From positions 248,001 through 312,000 of the forward strand of contig JBAJFE010000018.1 of NCBI GenBank assembly GCA_037903355.1: a stretch of 64,000 nt of DNA, given 5' to 3'. Positions 10,360 to 20,998 of this stretch are shown piece by piece (the first letter of the stretch is position 1; the number at the start of each line of letters is the position of its first letter). Both the position numbers and the translations under genes were made by a program. Under the pieces are notes generated by a model that did no database searches, was not told the origin of the DNA, and was given only the letters and a program-made list of their open reading frames with translations. This DNA comes from Trichuris trichiura. Lineage: Eukaryota; Nematoda; Enoplea; Trichinellida; Trichuridae.

Positions 10360-12148
10360 TCCCGTAAAATAACCGCCTGGTGAAATAAACGAAAACTAAC
10401 TACAGTAAACTAAGCATACTTAATAGTTTGCAGGTATAAAAAGAGCAGCAGGAGCGTTTGGAAAATATAATAGACTCGTTCTGCAAAAAAAGGAGCGATT
10501 TTGCGATGTTGAATTTTTAGCTAACGCTAATTAGCTAAGCGCAATTTTTGAAAAGCGAAAGGCTGATTCTGACATCTCTGAACGCCTACAGAAGTAAACA
10601 TTTACTTCTCAGACATTTGTTTGCCATAAAAAATTTTGTACTTGTTTCGTAGGCAACACGTTCTTATTTGCTTGTACCTGAAAACACTTTAAGGTGTACT
10701 TCTGGTAGTTTTACAACTTTAAACCAATCATAGTCAATTACTCGATTGGGCAGAGGGCGGTTGAAGGTGGTTTTCTGCGTTATGGATATTGATATCAGCC
10801 TTTTTTAAAGACTTGTTTGAACTACTTCAAGATGAAAGGTAGGAACCGTTTAATGGAAGTTAGTTTTGCTTCTTATTATTCTTCAGGCAAATGGTCAAAT
10901 GTCTACAGGCGAAGCTATTGTCTGAGCATGCTCATGGCTTTGCAGTGTGTTATGCATTTATTCCTACAAAATTTGTTACGGGGTTTGTTGTTCAAAGATA
11001 TAGTGTCCGCCTGTAGCGGAGGCAAGTTGTTCTTGAAGATATTGGAGACACGGGGCCATCACTTTTCTGTGATCACGCGATGGCTGCAACTTGTCTGCCA
11101 AAAAGTGTCGCGCGAAACAGCTTCAAATCGTATCCGCACGCAGTCTGATAGGCTGAATATGCCGTAGCAACAAACGATGTATCCTACGGTTAACAAGGCG
11201 CATGAGTATCCAGTCTGAAAATGTTACTCTCCGCCTTTAATGAACATTTCGATTGCATAGTGCAGCTTATGCAAAAATGGGATATGTTTGAATGACGATA
11301 TGAACTACGCAGCAACTTCAATGCAATGATTGAAAGCTTTCCAAAAAGTATATTGCAATGGTGTATTGAAGACTTTGACCATTCCACTTGTTCGCTGCAC
11401 AAAGCAAAGCAGCAGCGCGCAGCAGTTGATTAGAGAATGGACAATATATGGTTTCTAACCTTGCTTGCTGAAAGGCAATAGAACTCACCTTCAATTCAAG
11501 ATATGCCCATACGAGCGTTTGTCCCTCTCACACTTTTGTCGTTAAGTTATACAAAATATCAAGAGTAAATGGCTGTTACTTCAAAGACGTCTGCATAGTG
11601 CATCGTTTAAAACAAAGAATTCTAAGGCCAGTGTACTCCGGTGAAGAGTAAATTCATTTTCTTGAAGTGCAACTGTATCGCAGTAAGAAAGATGAACAAC
11701 TTAGCGACAGAAAAAATGACATACGACTTGTCTACATATGCAAAAACTCAACATTCAGAGTGCATTAGAAGAAACGGATAATGAACAGGTTTTCACCGTC
11801 AGTCGATAATGAAGCTTCCAGTATCTATTTAAAGACCAATGGTGAAGCAACCGGCTTGAAGGTGTTCATTATTATAGTGATACAAAGATGACATTATGGA
11901 CACCGCAAAACAGTGCTTATATATGATATGGTGGAAATATGTTATGCGAGAGTATTGAAGCACTGGAGAGTAGCTCGCTTTCATGGCAAAAGCGGTATGT
12001 GTGCTTATAAAATCAAAGAAATCGTTTCTCTGACAATGATCGTTGTCAGGATACAAATGGCACAGAATGAAGCACTTTAAAAGGCTGTCGACCAGAACAG
12101 AATCTTATCCTTACAAGGCGACCCTGCAGTTAGCAAACTACTAAACCC
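10360..12148. other. Intergenic region with a weak two-exon candidate
   Basis: On the plus strand, frame LFELLQDER ending at 10838 joins in phase, across a 49-bp GT-AG gap (10839-10887), to QMVKCLQAKLLSEHAHGF... running to a stop near 11015. No start codon or family was identified. Further plus-strand stretches to 11440 look coding-like but contain stops. The rest shows nothing I can support. Confidence 0.3.
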
Positions 12149-15100
12149 TAGGTTCTCAAAGTGGGCGATATCGCCCCCTGGGGGGCGATGGGAGAGCACA
12201 AGGGGGCGATAGGAAACCCATGCGGGGGCGATGAGAATCGCATAAGAGGAATTCTGGCAGAATTGTCTCTAGCGCAAAAAGACTGTCAGAAAAACCGGCG
12301 TAAGAAGGGCCTTTCTTAACTCGTTCTCGCCAGAAGTGGAGGCGGGGAGTTTAAAGGAAGGTCAAGTGGGGATGGAGGGCGCAATTGAACAACAGCGTTT
12401 TTCACGGCTCAACTTCGCCAAAAATGGAGACAGTAAGTTCAAACAAGGTCAAATGGAGATTGCTTACAGTTCATCCTATTTTGCCCTAGCCTAAGCTTAC
12501 ACATAACGTGTATCCCCATTGTGTTTCGCATGCCAGCAATCCATGCACAGCTGTTTCATTCCTTTACGTCCACTGTTCCTTTGTTCCATTGCGCTCTTAA
12601 TCCTCACTTGACTTCCTTTGAAAGAGCCTCCTCCAATTCTGGCGGAGACTAGTTTAAAAAAATCCGGTGCGGCAACCTGCCAGCTAAATTCCTTTCGCAC
12701 CCTGGTGATCACCTTACTCGTTCATCCTTGTGTTTAGGCTAATACTTTCTGGGCGCAGAGTCTTTCTGTGAGTCTTCCCACTTGGGTTCTTCCGTGTTCC
12801 TGTTTCGTCATCGGAGAATTTTCGTTTCTGTTCCGTGTGCCTTGTTCCGCCAACATTTTACGGTATCTTACCTTTTTACCAGTTATACTCGTGAATATAC
12901 ATATATATTTGCTTCTTGTTCTTGCCGTTTACTGCAAATAAACGGAATCGTTGCCGCAACTTCTCAGCCCTCTAATACAGCAACGACAAGAACCATCATA
13001 TCGTGGCTTTCTTTCAATGACAGAAGTATGAAAGAAACGCAGGCAGTACAGCTCAGACTATTTGAAGTATGGTTTTACACAATCACCTGCGAATAAATGG
13101 CTACCTCTGTGTTTGATTTGTGGTAGTGTTTTCGAACGAATCTGTGAAGCCATCGAGGCTACACGACCACATTAATAGAGTACATCCAGACATGCGTGAC
13201 AAGAACATCAGCTACTTTCAGTCGCTTCGCCAGAAATTTTGTACAAGGAACATATTGCCACGTATGTTGCCACCGGCACCAGAAAAAGATAAAGATGGCC
13301 TGCGTGCGTCTTATACCATTTCATTACTGATTGCAAAATTTGGAAAGCCACATAACATTGGGGAACACTGTTGCTTCCCGTGATTAGCGAAGTTATCCAG
13401 ACTGTACTGCACATGTCACCACTAAAATAATCGGAAGGATACCTCTGAGTAATGACACAGTGCAAGGAAGGATTGACGAAATGAGCAACGACGTAGAATG
13501 CACTCTATGCGACTTCTTGAGAGCAACGCATTTTTCTTTGCAGCTTGATTAATCGATCTTACCTAACAATGAAGCATTATTAATAGGTTATGTCAGATTC
13601 GTAATGGATGAAGCCCTGGTACAGGAACTGCTGTTTGCCACACAGTTGCAGACAGATACCAAAGAAGAAGCCCTATTTCCTTGCTGTAGAAAAATGTTTC
13701 AAGGATAAAAACATGCCTATGGCGAACATAGTTGCTGTGGCAAGCGATGGAGCACCGTCGATGGTGGGCTGCTACCGCGGCTTTCTTGCACATTTGAAGC
13801 AGCTCGTTCCTGGCCTTTTGGCGGTTCATTGCGTCCTTCACCGACAGCATTTAGCCACAAGACGCCTGAGCGAACGATTAAACTGATCACTCTTACAGCG
13901 GTTGATACCATCAAAAGTAAATCGCTGAATGAGGGATTATTCAGACAGCTTGGTGAACAGAATGATGAAGACTTCAATCGCCTGTTATTTCACACTGAAG
14001 TTCGCTGGTTGTCAAAGGGTGCTTGTTTAACTCGCTTTTACAGCCTCTTTGACACAGTTCTAGAACTTTTGTGGTGTGTGAATCCTTCTCTACGAGAACA
14101 TTTAAAGAAAAACAAGAAGGACATCGCGTATCTGGCAGACATATACTACAAATTCAATGCAATGAACTTGCAGCTCCAAGGCAGTGACTTAAACTTGATT
14201 AAAACTAAAGGAGTTATATCTGCTTTCGTCGCGAAATTGCCAATTTTCAAACGAAACTTACGGGCCGGTGAGTTCTATCAGTTTCCCCTTCTAGCTGCAC
14301 TGAAGGAGGAAGAGGACATCGCTGAACAAGAAGTTGAAGTGTACTGTCAACACTTGGAAATGCTGCACGTTGACTTCACGGAACGGTTCAGTGATATTCT
14401 TAACTTGAAAATTCCACAGTGGGCAATAGACCCTATGTCCAACGTCGGTGAAGCGGAGATGGAATTGCAGGGAAAACTGACTGAACTGCAAAGCAATGAA
14501 GAGCTGAAAGTAAAATTGAAAAGTGAATATCAGCAGTTTTGGCTACAGAGCGAAATAAGGAAGCTGTTTCCGCTGTTATGGGCTGCTGTAGAAAACATCC
14601 TTATTGCGTTTCCATTGTCTTATTTAGCAGATTGCGGATTTAGCGCAGTTACGGAGCTCTAAGTAGCAAAAGAGATGTCGGCTGGACATAGTGAATCGAG
14701 GCGACCTTAGACTGATGATGACAAAGATGCAGCCAAACATAGAAAACTTGCTCGTACTGCATTAAGCACACCCATCACATTGAGTAGTGTCCGTTCATGT
14801 GCAGTCGCAAACTTGCGTTATAGTTTCTTTTGTATTTTCTCGCTTAAGCTGCTTTCACTTCAATCTGGTTCCTTGTCACTACAATTCTTTTGGTGTACAT
14901 AAGAAAACAAACAGACGCACACTGATTGTTTTTTTCAGGAAAGGCTAATGAATGCTTCTTGCATATGTGACTCCATGTCCTGAAAAATGTGACAAGAGAT
15001 GTGAAAGGCAAGCAGAAATTTTCACATCGTAAAGTGGTTGGTGGGAAAAGCAGGAGTGGTATAGTACGCCTTTCAGGTGATGAGGAGGCATAGTCTTTAG

Positions 15101-15310
15101 TGCAAAATGTTCTCACGGGTAGCGGTTTTGCAAAAATTTTCCCATCGGGAGCGACGGAGGGAAATGTTTGAGAACCTACTAACCTCCCGGCTATGCCACG
15201 TCCAACTTTCCAGCCAATCAGCGCGCTCAAAATTCACCAATCAGAATTGGGAAGCAGTAGCGGTCAGGAACGTTCACAGGGGGGCGAGGAAGAAAAAGTT
15301 TGAGAACCTA
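12149..15310 (+). mobile_element. hAT-superfamily DNA transposon (ZBED5/SCAND3-like), copy 1
   Basis: Terminal inverted repeats TAGGTTCTCAAA at 12149 and TTTGAGAACCTA ending at 15310 bound a 3.16-kb element whose first ~100 bp are G-rich (repeats of GGGGGCGAT). Inside is a plus-strand hAT transposase pseudogene. No matching 8-bp target duplication is seen: the left flank is CTAAACCC and the right flank is satellite-like. A second, truncated copy lies inverted at 44229-45857, and an isolated inverted right end at 16813-16988. Confidence 0.85.
13020..14770 (+). pseudogene. hAT transposase (BED zinc finger + hAT dimerisation domain), broken
   Basis: Reads as the vertebrate ZBED5/FAM200-type hAT transposase. 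An N-terminal BED-like finger is present (CLICGSVFSNE...HINRVHPD), then ISLLIAKFGKPH, VASDGAPSMVG (a catalytic DDE-region block), VHCVLHRQHL, FHTEVRWLSKGACLTRFY, AYLADIYYKFNAMN, LIAFPLSYLADCGFSAV and a C-terminal RLDIVNRGDLRL dimerisation tail. Damage seen: a one-base shift just after the presumed start (about 13028), an in-frame TAA at about 13550 where the family has Glu (LD-stop-S), a break near 13383, and a frameshift at about 14662 before the RLDIVNRG tail. It is therefore not expected to make active transposase. Confidence 0.85.
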
Positions 15311-15313
15311 TGG

Positions 15314-15440
15314 GTGAGTGTTATTATGTTATTGCGTTGTAACGTATCCTCTGCGTAATAAGCCTATAGTTTGTTGTTCGGTTATAGCGCTATTACGCCG
15401 TTGTGTTGTAATGTACCGTATTTCACGGCTTATAAGAACT
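15314..15440 (+). repeat. Satellite-like repeat next to hAT right end
   Basis: Starts GTGTTATTATGTTATTGCG directly after the hAT terminus and contains the TATAGTTTGTTGTTCGGTTATAGCG core of the ~69-bp repeats at 16345-16812. It is the mirror image of the block that precedes the inverted hAT end at 16813. Confidence 0.7.
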
Positions 15441-15777
15441 CCCCCCTGCGTTAATGAAGGGTGGTAGTGATTAGCCAGCAACGGTGACGCTCGTTGCTCA
15501 AGTCTAGATCAACTCTGATTAATCAGTTTCCTATGAATGCTAATCGTCCGTTCACTTGAAACTGTCTTGCCTCAGCTTCATCGCGAAAACTGATCAGCTG
15601 CCGATTAGCGCGTGTTGTACAGCATTGCGTAATCTATGAAAAATGAATCGTATTGAATAGGTTTATTGGACGTCTATCACAACTGTTGCACGTAAAACAC
15701 GGATGAATAGATTGTAGAAGCGGACAAACATGGTACGTGACGCGGAAAACATTAACTGCAGTGACAAAAGGGTTAAG
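15441..15777. other. Gene-free stretch
   Basis: Unremarkable sequence between the satellite block and the pogo fragment; nothing supported. Confidence 0.4.
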
Positions 15778-16345
15778 CTAAGAATGGTCTTCGTCACTGT
15801 CTGGCAGTCCATCGTCTTCTGTGTCGTCCAACGGGGTGGAGATGGAGCACTTTCGGAAAGACTTCAGGACGGTTTCCGTCTTCACTTTGCTCCATGCCTT
15901 TATTACGAACTGGCGCAGCAAAGTGAGCGATGGTGCTCGCATTCGTCCGCTGGCAGTGTACGTTTTCGGTCCGTTCGCCATCCATTCTTTCCACTCTTGT
16001 CGAATGTAGTCTTTAAAGGGCTTATTAATGCAAACATCCAGCGGTTGCAGGAGTGACGTAAGCCCACCGCGTATAACGGCAGTTTCTATTTTGCATTTCT
16101 TTACTTGTGATTTTATTGTCGCTGCCACGTGACTTCGGAATGAGTCCCATACCAGTAAGCTTCTGTTGTTACCATGCGCAGGCCTTTTTCTCTAGATGTT
16201 GCCAATCCACAATCTCACACCCTGTTCGCCCATCCAGCCGTTCTCATGAAAGTGGACAAAGGCGCCAGAAGGAAAATCCTCCTTTGGCGTCCTTTCCTTT
16301 TAAATATGACCATGGGCTTCAACTTCATTCCATTGTGTTGTGAGG
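15778..16345 (-). pseudogene. pogo-family DDE transposase, C-terminal fragment
   Basis: On the minus strand, blocks typical of pogo/Tigger-like DDE transposases appear in order: KPMVIFKRK, HENGWM, a GEQGVRLW-like stretch, SLLVWDSFRSHVA, GGLTSLLQPLDVCINKPFKDYIRQEW and SGRMRAPS...VIKAWSKV, ending in an acidic tail (DDTEDDGLPDSDED). The frame shifts between the first two blocks, and an in-frame TAG follows WIGNI (about 16195). The N-terminal half (HTH and CENPB domains) is absent. It lies between the two outward-mirrored hAT ends. Confidence 0.8.
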
Positions 16346-16812
16346 CATTTTGTTCACGCGGTTGTGTTGTTATGTATTTTGTGCATGATTAGTCTATGGT
16401 TTGTTATTAGGTTATAGTGTTATTACACTGTTATGTTGTAATGTATTTTGTGCATGATTAGTCTATGGTTTGTTATTCGGTCATAGCGTTATTGCATTGT
16501 TGTGTTGTAATGTAACAGCACAACAGCGTTATAACACTGTAGCCGAACAACAAACTATAGACTACTCATTCACAAAATACATTACAACACCGCAACATAA
16601 TAACACTATAACCGAATAACAAACCGTAGACTAATCATGCGCAAAATACATTGCAACACAACAGTGTAATAACAATATAACCGAATAACAAACTATAGAC
16701 TAATCATGCACAAAACACATTACAATACAAGAACGTAATAACGCTATGGCCGAACAACAAACTATAGACTAATTATGCACAAGATACGTTACAACGCAAT
16801 AACATAATAACA
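16345..16812. repeat. Inverted block of ~69-bp tandem repeats
   Basis: Two to three forward units (motif ATTTTGTGCATGATTAGTC) run to about 16515, then roughly four reverse-complement units (GACTAATCATGCACAAAA) run to 16812. The array is therefore a large palindrome centred near 16515. Each unit is about 69 bp and carries a GTTATTCGGTTATAG core. It abuts the inverted hAT end at 16813. Confidence 0.75.
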
Positions 16813-16988
16813 CTAAGGTTCTCAAACTTTTTCTTCCTCCCCCCTTTGAATGTTCCTGGGCGCTAGTGCGCTCCAATTCTGATTGGTCAATTTTGCGCGC
16901 GCTGATTGGCTAGAAGGTTGCACGTGGCGTAGCCGGGAGGTCAGTAGGTTCTCGAACGTTTCCCTCCGTCGCTCCCTGAGGGAAAAGT
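16813..16988 (-). mobile_element. Isolated right end of a hAT element, inverted
   Basis: Begins AAGGTTCTCAAACTTTTTC and is the reverse complement, with scattered differences, of the right ~185 bp of the hAT element at 12149-15310 (its 15125-15310). It ends at about 16988 where Penelope-like reverse transcriptase sequence starts in mid-gene. Confidence 0.8.
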
Positions 16989-18490
16989 TAAGATACGCCC
17001 CACGCCTTTTTAAAAGATACGTAGACGACATCTTTGTCATTATAAAAGCTGGAAAAGAAGAACAATTTTTACAATTCCTCAACAATGTCCGTCCTAACCA
17101 AATAATCTTCACAATGGAAAAAGAAGATAACAAAACCTTACTCTTTCTAGACGCCTTAATTAGTCGCTCAAGCGAAGGCCTTAAAACCCGAGTGTATAGA
17201 AAACCCACGCACACAGATCAGTACCTCAATTTTTCATCACATCACCCACGATCAGTAATGCGTGGTATCCTCTCCGCAATGATAGACAGAGCATTCAATT
17301 TATGCAGTCCCTAATATCTCCAACTAGAAATTAACTACATTAGAAAAATCTTCTACAAAAACGGTTATCCTAAATCCTTTATCAACCAAGTGTTCAACCA
17401 CAAGCTTCGCACACGCGAGTATCCAAAGCAAAACACTCCGCACGACACTTGTCTGGTTATTCCTTATGTGGCAGGTTTAGGCGAAAAGATTGTCCAATTA
17501 GGAAAAAGATTAGGCTTCAGAGTCTTTTTCAAAAGTTCGCCCAATCTCAGGGCAATTCTTCGCACAGACAAAACTAAAATCCCCAAAAACAAAAAGACAG
17601 GACTAATATACGCGGTTGAATGTTCTTGCTCAGCGATTTACATTGGTGAAACGGGAAACACCCTAGAGCATAGATTCAATGAACACATGAAAAAACTCAC
17701 AAGTTACAATAACGCGAAAACCATACTTGACAATGGCACCAATCTAGCCACACAGCGAGGCAGACCAATCGTGGACCCAAAACTTACAATGGAAAAAGCC
17801 AAACAAGCCTCTGCTGTAGTGGAGCATGCGACGCAATGTACCCAACCACTCCACCCAAGAGTTTTATGTTACGAAAACAATTTACGGTTAAGAAGAATTA
17901 AGAAAGCACTATACATTAGACACAATACGACCTACAACCGCGATCAAGGAGTGGACATAAGTGCGATTTGGACAAATATTGTGACGCGGTATAATTGTTG
18001 CTCTCTCACCAGATGAAATACAATAGCCCGGAAAGAAAAAAGAAAAAACAACTAATTAGAACAAATAGAAATGGATAGGACTGCAATATATATGGAACGA
18101 AAAAGGAAAAGAAAAAGAAAAAAGAAGAAAGAAAGAAAAATGAATGCAAAATGAAAAAACAGTGAACCAACAACAAAAAATGTTCGAAACTACCCTGCTA
18201 CGACACAATCTACAAGACATACGGAACAAGAAATAGAAGTACGCTGACAGACTCAGATGCCAGAACCTACGAACAGAAAACTTTAAAAATGCCCGCTTTA
18301 AAATCCTCAGAAACATTCGGGCACTCGCTGCCATGAATCATATCAACAACCTAAGACCGCTGATGACGGGTCTCGAATGACCTGAAAGCTCCGGAGTTCT
18401 TCTACATGTACAGAACAAACGGGAATTATCCGTAATAAACTTCTTCATTATGAAAACATTTGTTCACGTACCAAGAAACCCCGTTTTCAA
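16989..18490 (+). mobile_element. Penelope-like retroelement, 5'-truncated
   Basis: Encodes the C-terminal part of a Penelope-like polyprotein: reverse transcriptase from the catalytic YVDD motif (RLFKRYVDDIFVI) through a LLFLDALISRS...RKPTHTDQYL block, then a GIY-YIG endonuclease (IYIGETGNTLEHRFNEHM), ending at 18016. Frame and order are those of the family (RT then GIY-YIG). A single in-frame TAA at 17312-17314 interrupts an otherwise continuous frame of about 340 codons. The tail (18017-18490) is A/K-rich and then carries a hammerhead-like block. The 5' break abuts the inverted hAT end. Confidence 0.88.
18355..18412 (+). ncRNA. Hammerhead-ribozyme-like motif in Penelope-like 3' end
   Basis: Contains CTGATGA (18360-18366), then a hairpin GGGTC/GACCT, then GAAA (18384-18387), then CTCCGGAG, which is the order of core elements of a hammerhead ribozyme. 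Penelope-like elements are known to carry hammerhead motifs. The base expected to pair at the foot of stem II is mismatched here and a convincing stem I is not obvious, so self-cleavage is uncertain. Related blocks lie at 39060-39170, 41815-41870 and 58382-58417. Confidence 0.45.
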
Positions 18491-18697
18491 AGCCTCTGTA
18501 CATAGTTTCAAAGCGTCATTTGTTTTAAAGCCGTTTTGTTAAAATAAATACCGTCAAGCGAGGCGGTAGTCAACCCGAATGATAAGCAGGTTCGCTGTAC
18601 AGTTAAATACGAGGAAATTAGCATAGCGTGCGGCAGTACATAGTTTATACCTAAACCTTCTCAGTCAAAACCTCCGTGGACTCGCTTTAGTGTAGGA

Positions 18698-19140
18698 CAG
18701 CCACTCCCAACGGGGGGCCTGGGGTCCCCAGGGGGGCTGAGAGGGTGTCAGGGGGGGGCCGAGAAGCCTTATCGAGACAAGCGTACTTAGGTAGACCGGA
18801 ACGGTGAGAATTTGTGCTAATCCTCTATACATATCTGCTTTTCGAATCATATTTTTTCTACGCGGAAAATTTGAAATCTAGCCTCGGAAAATCTAGCGTT
18901 TCTGAGGATCTTTTACTTTATGAAATGCTTAGTTTGTTCGCGTTCATCAGTAAATGATTTGACGAGTATATATTCGCATTGTATCAGTGCGTTAACTTGA
19001 TGCTAGGATCTTGGCGTTAGAAGCTGATTGGCTGCTATACAAAGAATACAAAACTTAATTGACCAATAGGAAGAGGTGGGCTCGGCACCTAAGAACACCT
19101 TCCAAGGTGGGCCAAGCGCGAAAAAGGTTGGGAATGGCTG
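18698..19140. mobile_element. Non-autonomous hAT element (MITE) with target duplication
   Basis: Termini CAGCCACTCCCAAC and GTTGGGAATGGCTG are inverted repeats of hAT type. Flanks GTGTAGGA (18690-18697) and GTCTAGGA (19141-19148) form an 8-bp target-site duplication with one mismatch. Copy A at 6401-6411 (CTTAGTCTAG followed directly by internal sequence) preserves the empty site. The left third is extremely G-rich (runs of six to eight G). No coding sequence. Confidence 0.85.
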
Positions 19141-19405
19141 GTCTAGGACACACAATGGTGTGACCTGAAGAGCAGTACCATACATTACCTTTTCTATTTT
19201 CTTTCTCTGTCTCTCTCTGTCTCAGCTGGTTGCCGCTTACAGCGCTGTTTATACGGCAGGAAAACAACACCGTTCTCCAACTTTTAATCTTATTAGGAAA
19301 CAACAGTAACAGAAAACGGATGGTTTCTACTGCAGGTAAACAGTTTTGCTTTTTTGAAGATGCGGGTTATAGCGACAGCAAGCGAAGAGAATACTCTCTT
19401 CATGG

Positions 19406-20833
19406 TCACGGCTTTTCCACTACTTTTGCTTTCTTGAAAATGGAAAATAATCTTTCAAATTTTTTTGGACCATAAGATGTTGTATACCTTCGTTGCCTTT
19501 CCACCGGGAGGCTTTTCAGCCGCTTTTCTTCTCTTGGCACTAAAATTTGGCCGTTCACTCCGCTTGTGCTTTGGTGAAGCACCACCGGTTTTATCATTAA
19601 GTTCATTACGTATATTTCTTTTTCCTTCTGATTTGCTTTCTTCTTCTGCCAAAAGATTTTCCGATTTGCCCTAAGTATACACATTCACAACGCGAATGAG
19701 CCAACTTAAGTCAATAAATGTACCTCATTGGAAGGCCCTTCATTGCTTCGTACTTTTAAAATGCTTTTTATCTTATAGCTACGAAGGTACCGACGGACCG
19801 GTAGCTGAGACGGATTGTCCGCAAACGTTACCCGTTTGCGGGGCAAATCCTGCAAAATCTGCAACTGAGCAATCAGCGAAATCAACCCTATGTGTGTTCA
19901 TTGCATTATGAAGAAGGCTAGTTTGATCGTACAGCTTTCACTATATCTGCGAAATCGAAATCGCTACAATTGTATTTGAGTCATTGCCATTTTACGAAAC
20001 AGCGGAAGCACCATACTTTGCCGTAACAAAGAAGCAAAGCGCCATTGCCGCCTTCATTTTATTTTTTCGAAGTCAGTTTTGTCCCGGTAAAAATTGATAA
20101 TGAAAAAAAAGAGAACAACGCTCTGTCTTTGAACTTTTAAACGCGCTTTCTTAGAAAGCATTGGTGAACAACATAGGACATCATCAAACTTTTTCTTATT
20201 TTATACTTAATTCAAAAAATGCCGGGAATTAACTGCATTCATATTAACATTAGAATCTACGATGTGACGAAGAATATACAGCAAGTTAATTGTTAGAAAT
20301 TGTCAACTGTCCTATATTAACCATTTTAAAAAAGGAAATTTAAAACAACCAATAAGAAAATACATTTTTCCATTTTTAACCATCGGTTCTATCAGCGGAA
20401 CGCCGACCGCACGAGTAGTTAAAAGTGGATTATAGGCAGGAACGTCAACGCCGGCGAGAACTTTCGCATACGACGATTTTAAGCGTGATTTTTATGAAAG
20501 TGTCAAAAATAGGTATTTTCTTTACCTGGGTCGATCCCGCTACACTCTTAATGCAGGAAACGTACGATTAGAATCGACCGAGAAGCGCTAACGGATAAAG
20601 ACAAACTATTTGAAAAGCGTGGGCGGCATCTGCCCGCTAAAGCGCTTTAAGAGGAGCAAGCTTACTGAAAAGGAATTTGTAAACCTAAGAAGGTGAGAGT
20701 AAGCTTCAACCGCATAGCGTATCATTAGTTAACGTGCAGCGGATAAACGAATACTACAGTTTACCTGTTCTTGCCGAGAAGTAGTTGGTTCATTGGTTTC
20801 TGTCAGGGACTCGGTCGTGGTGGGAGAACTCAT
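19406..20833 (-). CDS. Multi-exon gene with RVxF-like motif, repeat copy B
   Basis: Second copy of the gene at 6657-8087. Exons supported: 20833-20765 (MSSPTTTES..., same CAG|GTAAAC donor), an exon ending near 19728 with RKRVTFADNPSQL and KIKSILKVRSNEG, 19670-19488 (61 codons, GKSENLLAEEE...) and 19434-19406 ending in KAKVVEKP and a stop. Exon lengths and splice sites match copy A, except for one codon fewer in the RVxF exon. Amino-acid identity in the 61-codon exon is only about one half, although adjacent non-coding DNA is about 96% identical. Both copies keep the RKRV-FAD core. Function unknown; whether it is expressed cannot be told from sequence. Confidence 0.55.
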
Positions 20834-20998
20834 CGCAGTTCACTTTGGCAATAACAATGCGAATGACAGCAGCTTAAGATAATTCAGCCTCTGTACATAG
20901 TTTTAAAGCGTCATTTGTTTTAAAGCCGTTTTGTTAAAATAAATACTGTCAAGCGAGGCGGTCGTCAACCTCAATGATAAGCAGGTTCGCATAGCTTT

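Larger units (their letters stand above)
18492..20998. repeat. Gene-carrying repeat unit, copy B
   Basis: Left direct repeat 18492-18697 (206 bp, complete), internal region 19149-20886 and a partial right repeat 20887-20998. Separated from copy A by 10 kb and in the same orientation. It differs from copy A by a 443-bp hAT MITE inserted at the end of the left repeat. The unit abuts the 3' end of the Penelope-like element on its left. Confidence 0.75.

Noticed and set aside
9794..10367. Plus-strand frames of 107-144 codons opposite EMC2
   Set aside because: Antisense shadows of the EMC2 coding sequence.
12497..12712. 71-codon minus frame, repeated at 45294-45509 (+)
   Set aside because: The two occurrences are the same non-coding part of the two hAT copies; duplication explains the shared frame.
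12782..13096. 104-codon plus frame at the start of the hAT transposase
   Set aside because: Wrong frame relative to the BED finger (which reads YLKYGFTQSPANKWLPLC); shared with copy 2 only by descent.
16345..16812. Tandem repeats considered as a CRISPR array
   Set aside because: Units are ~69 bp, without distinct spacers, present in both orientations, in a eukaryotic context.
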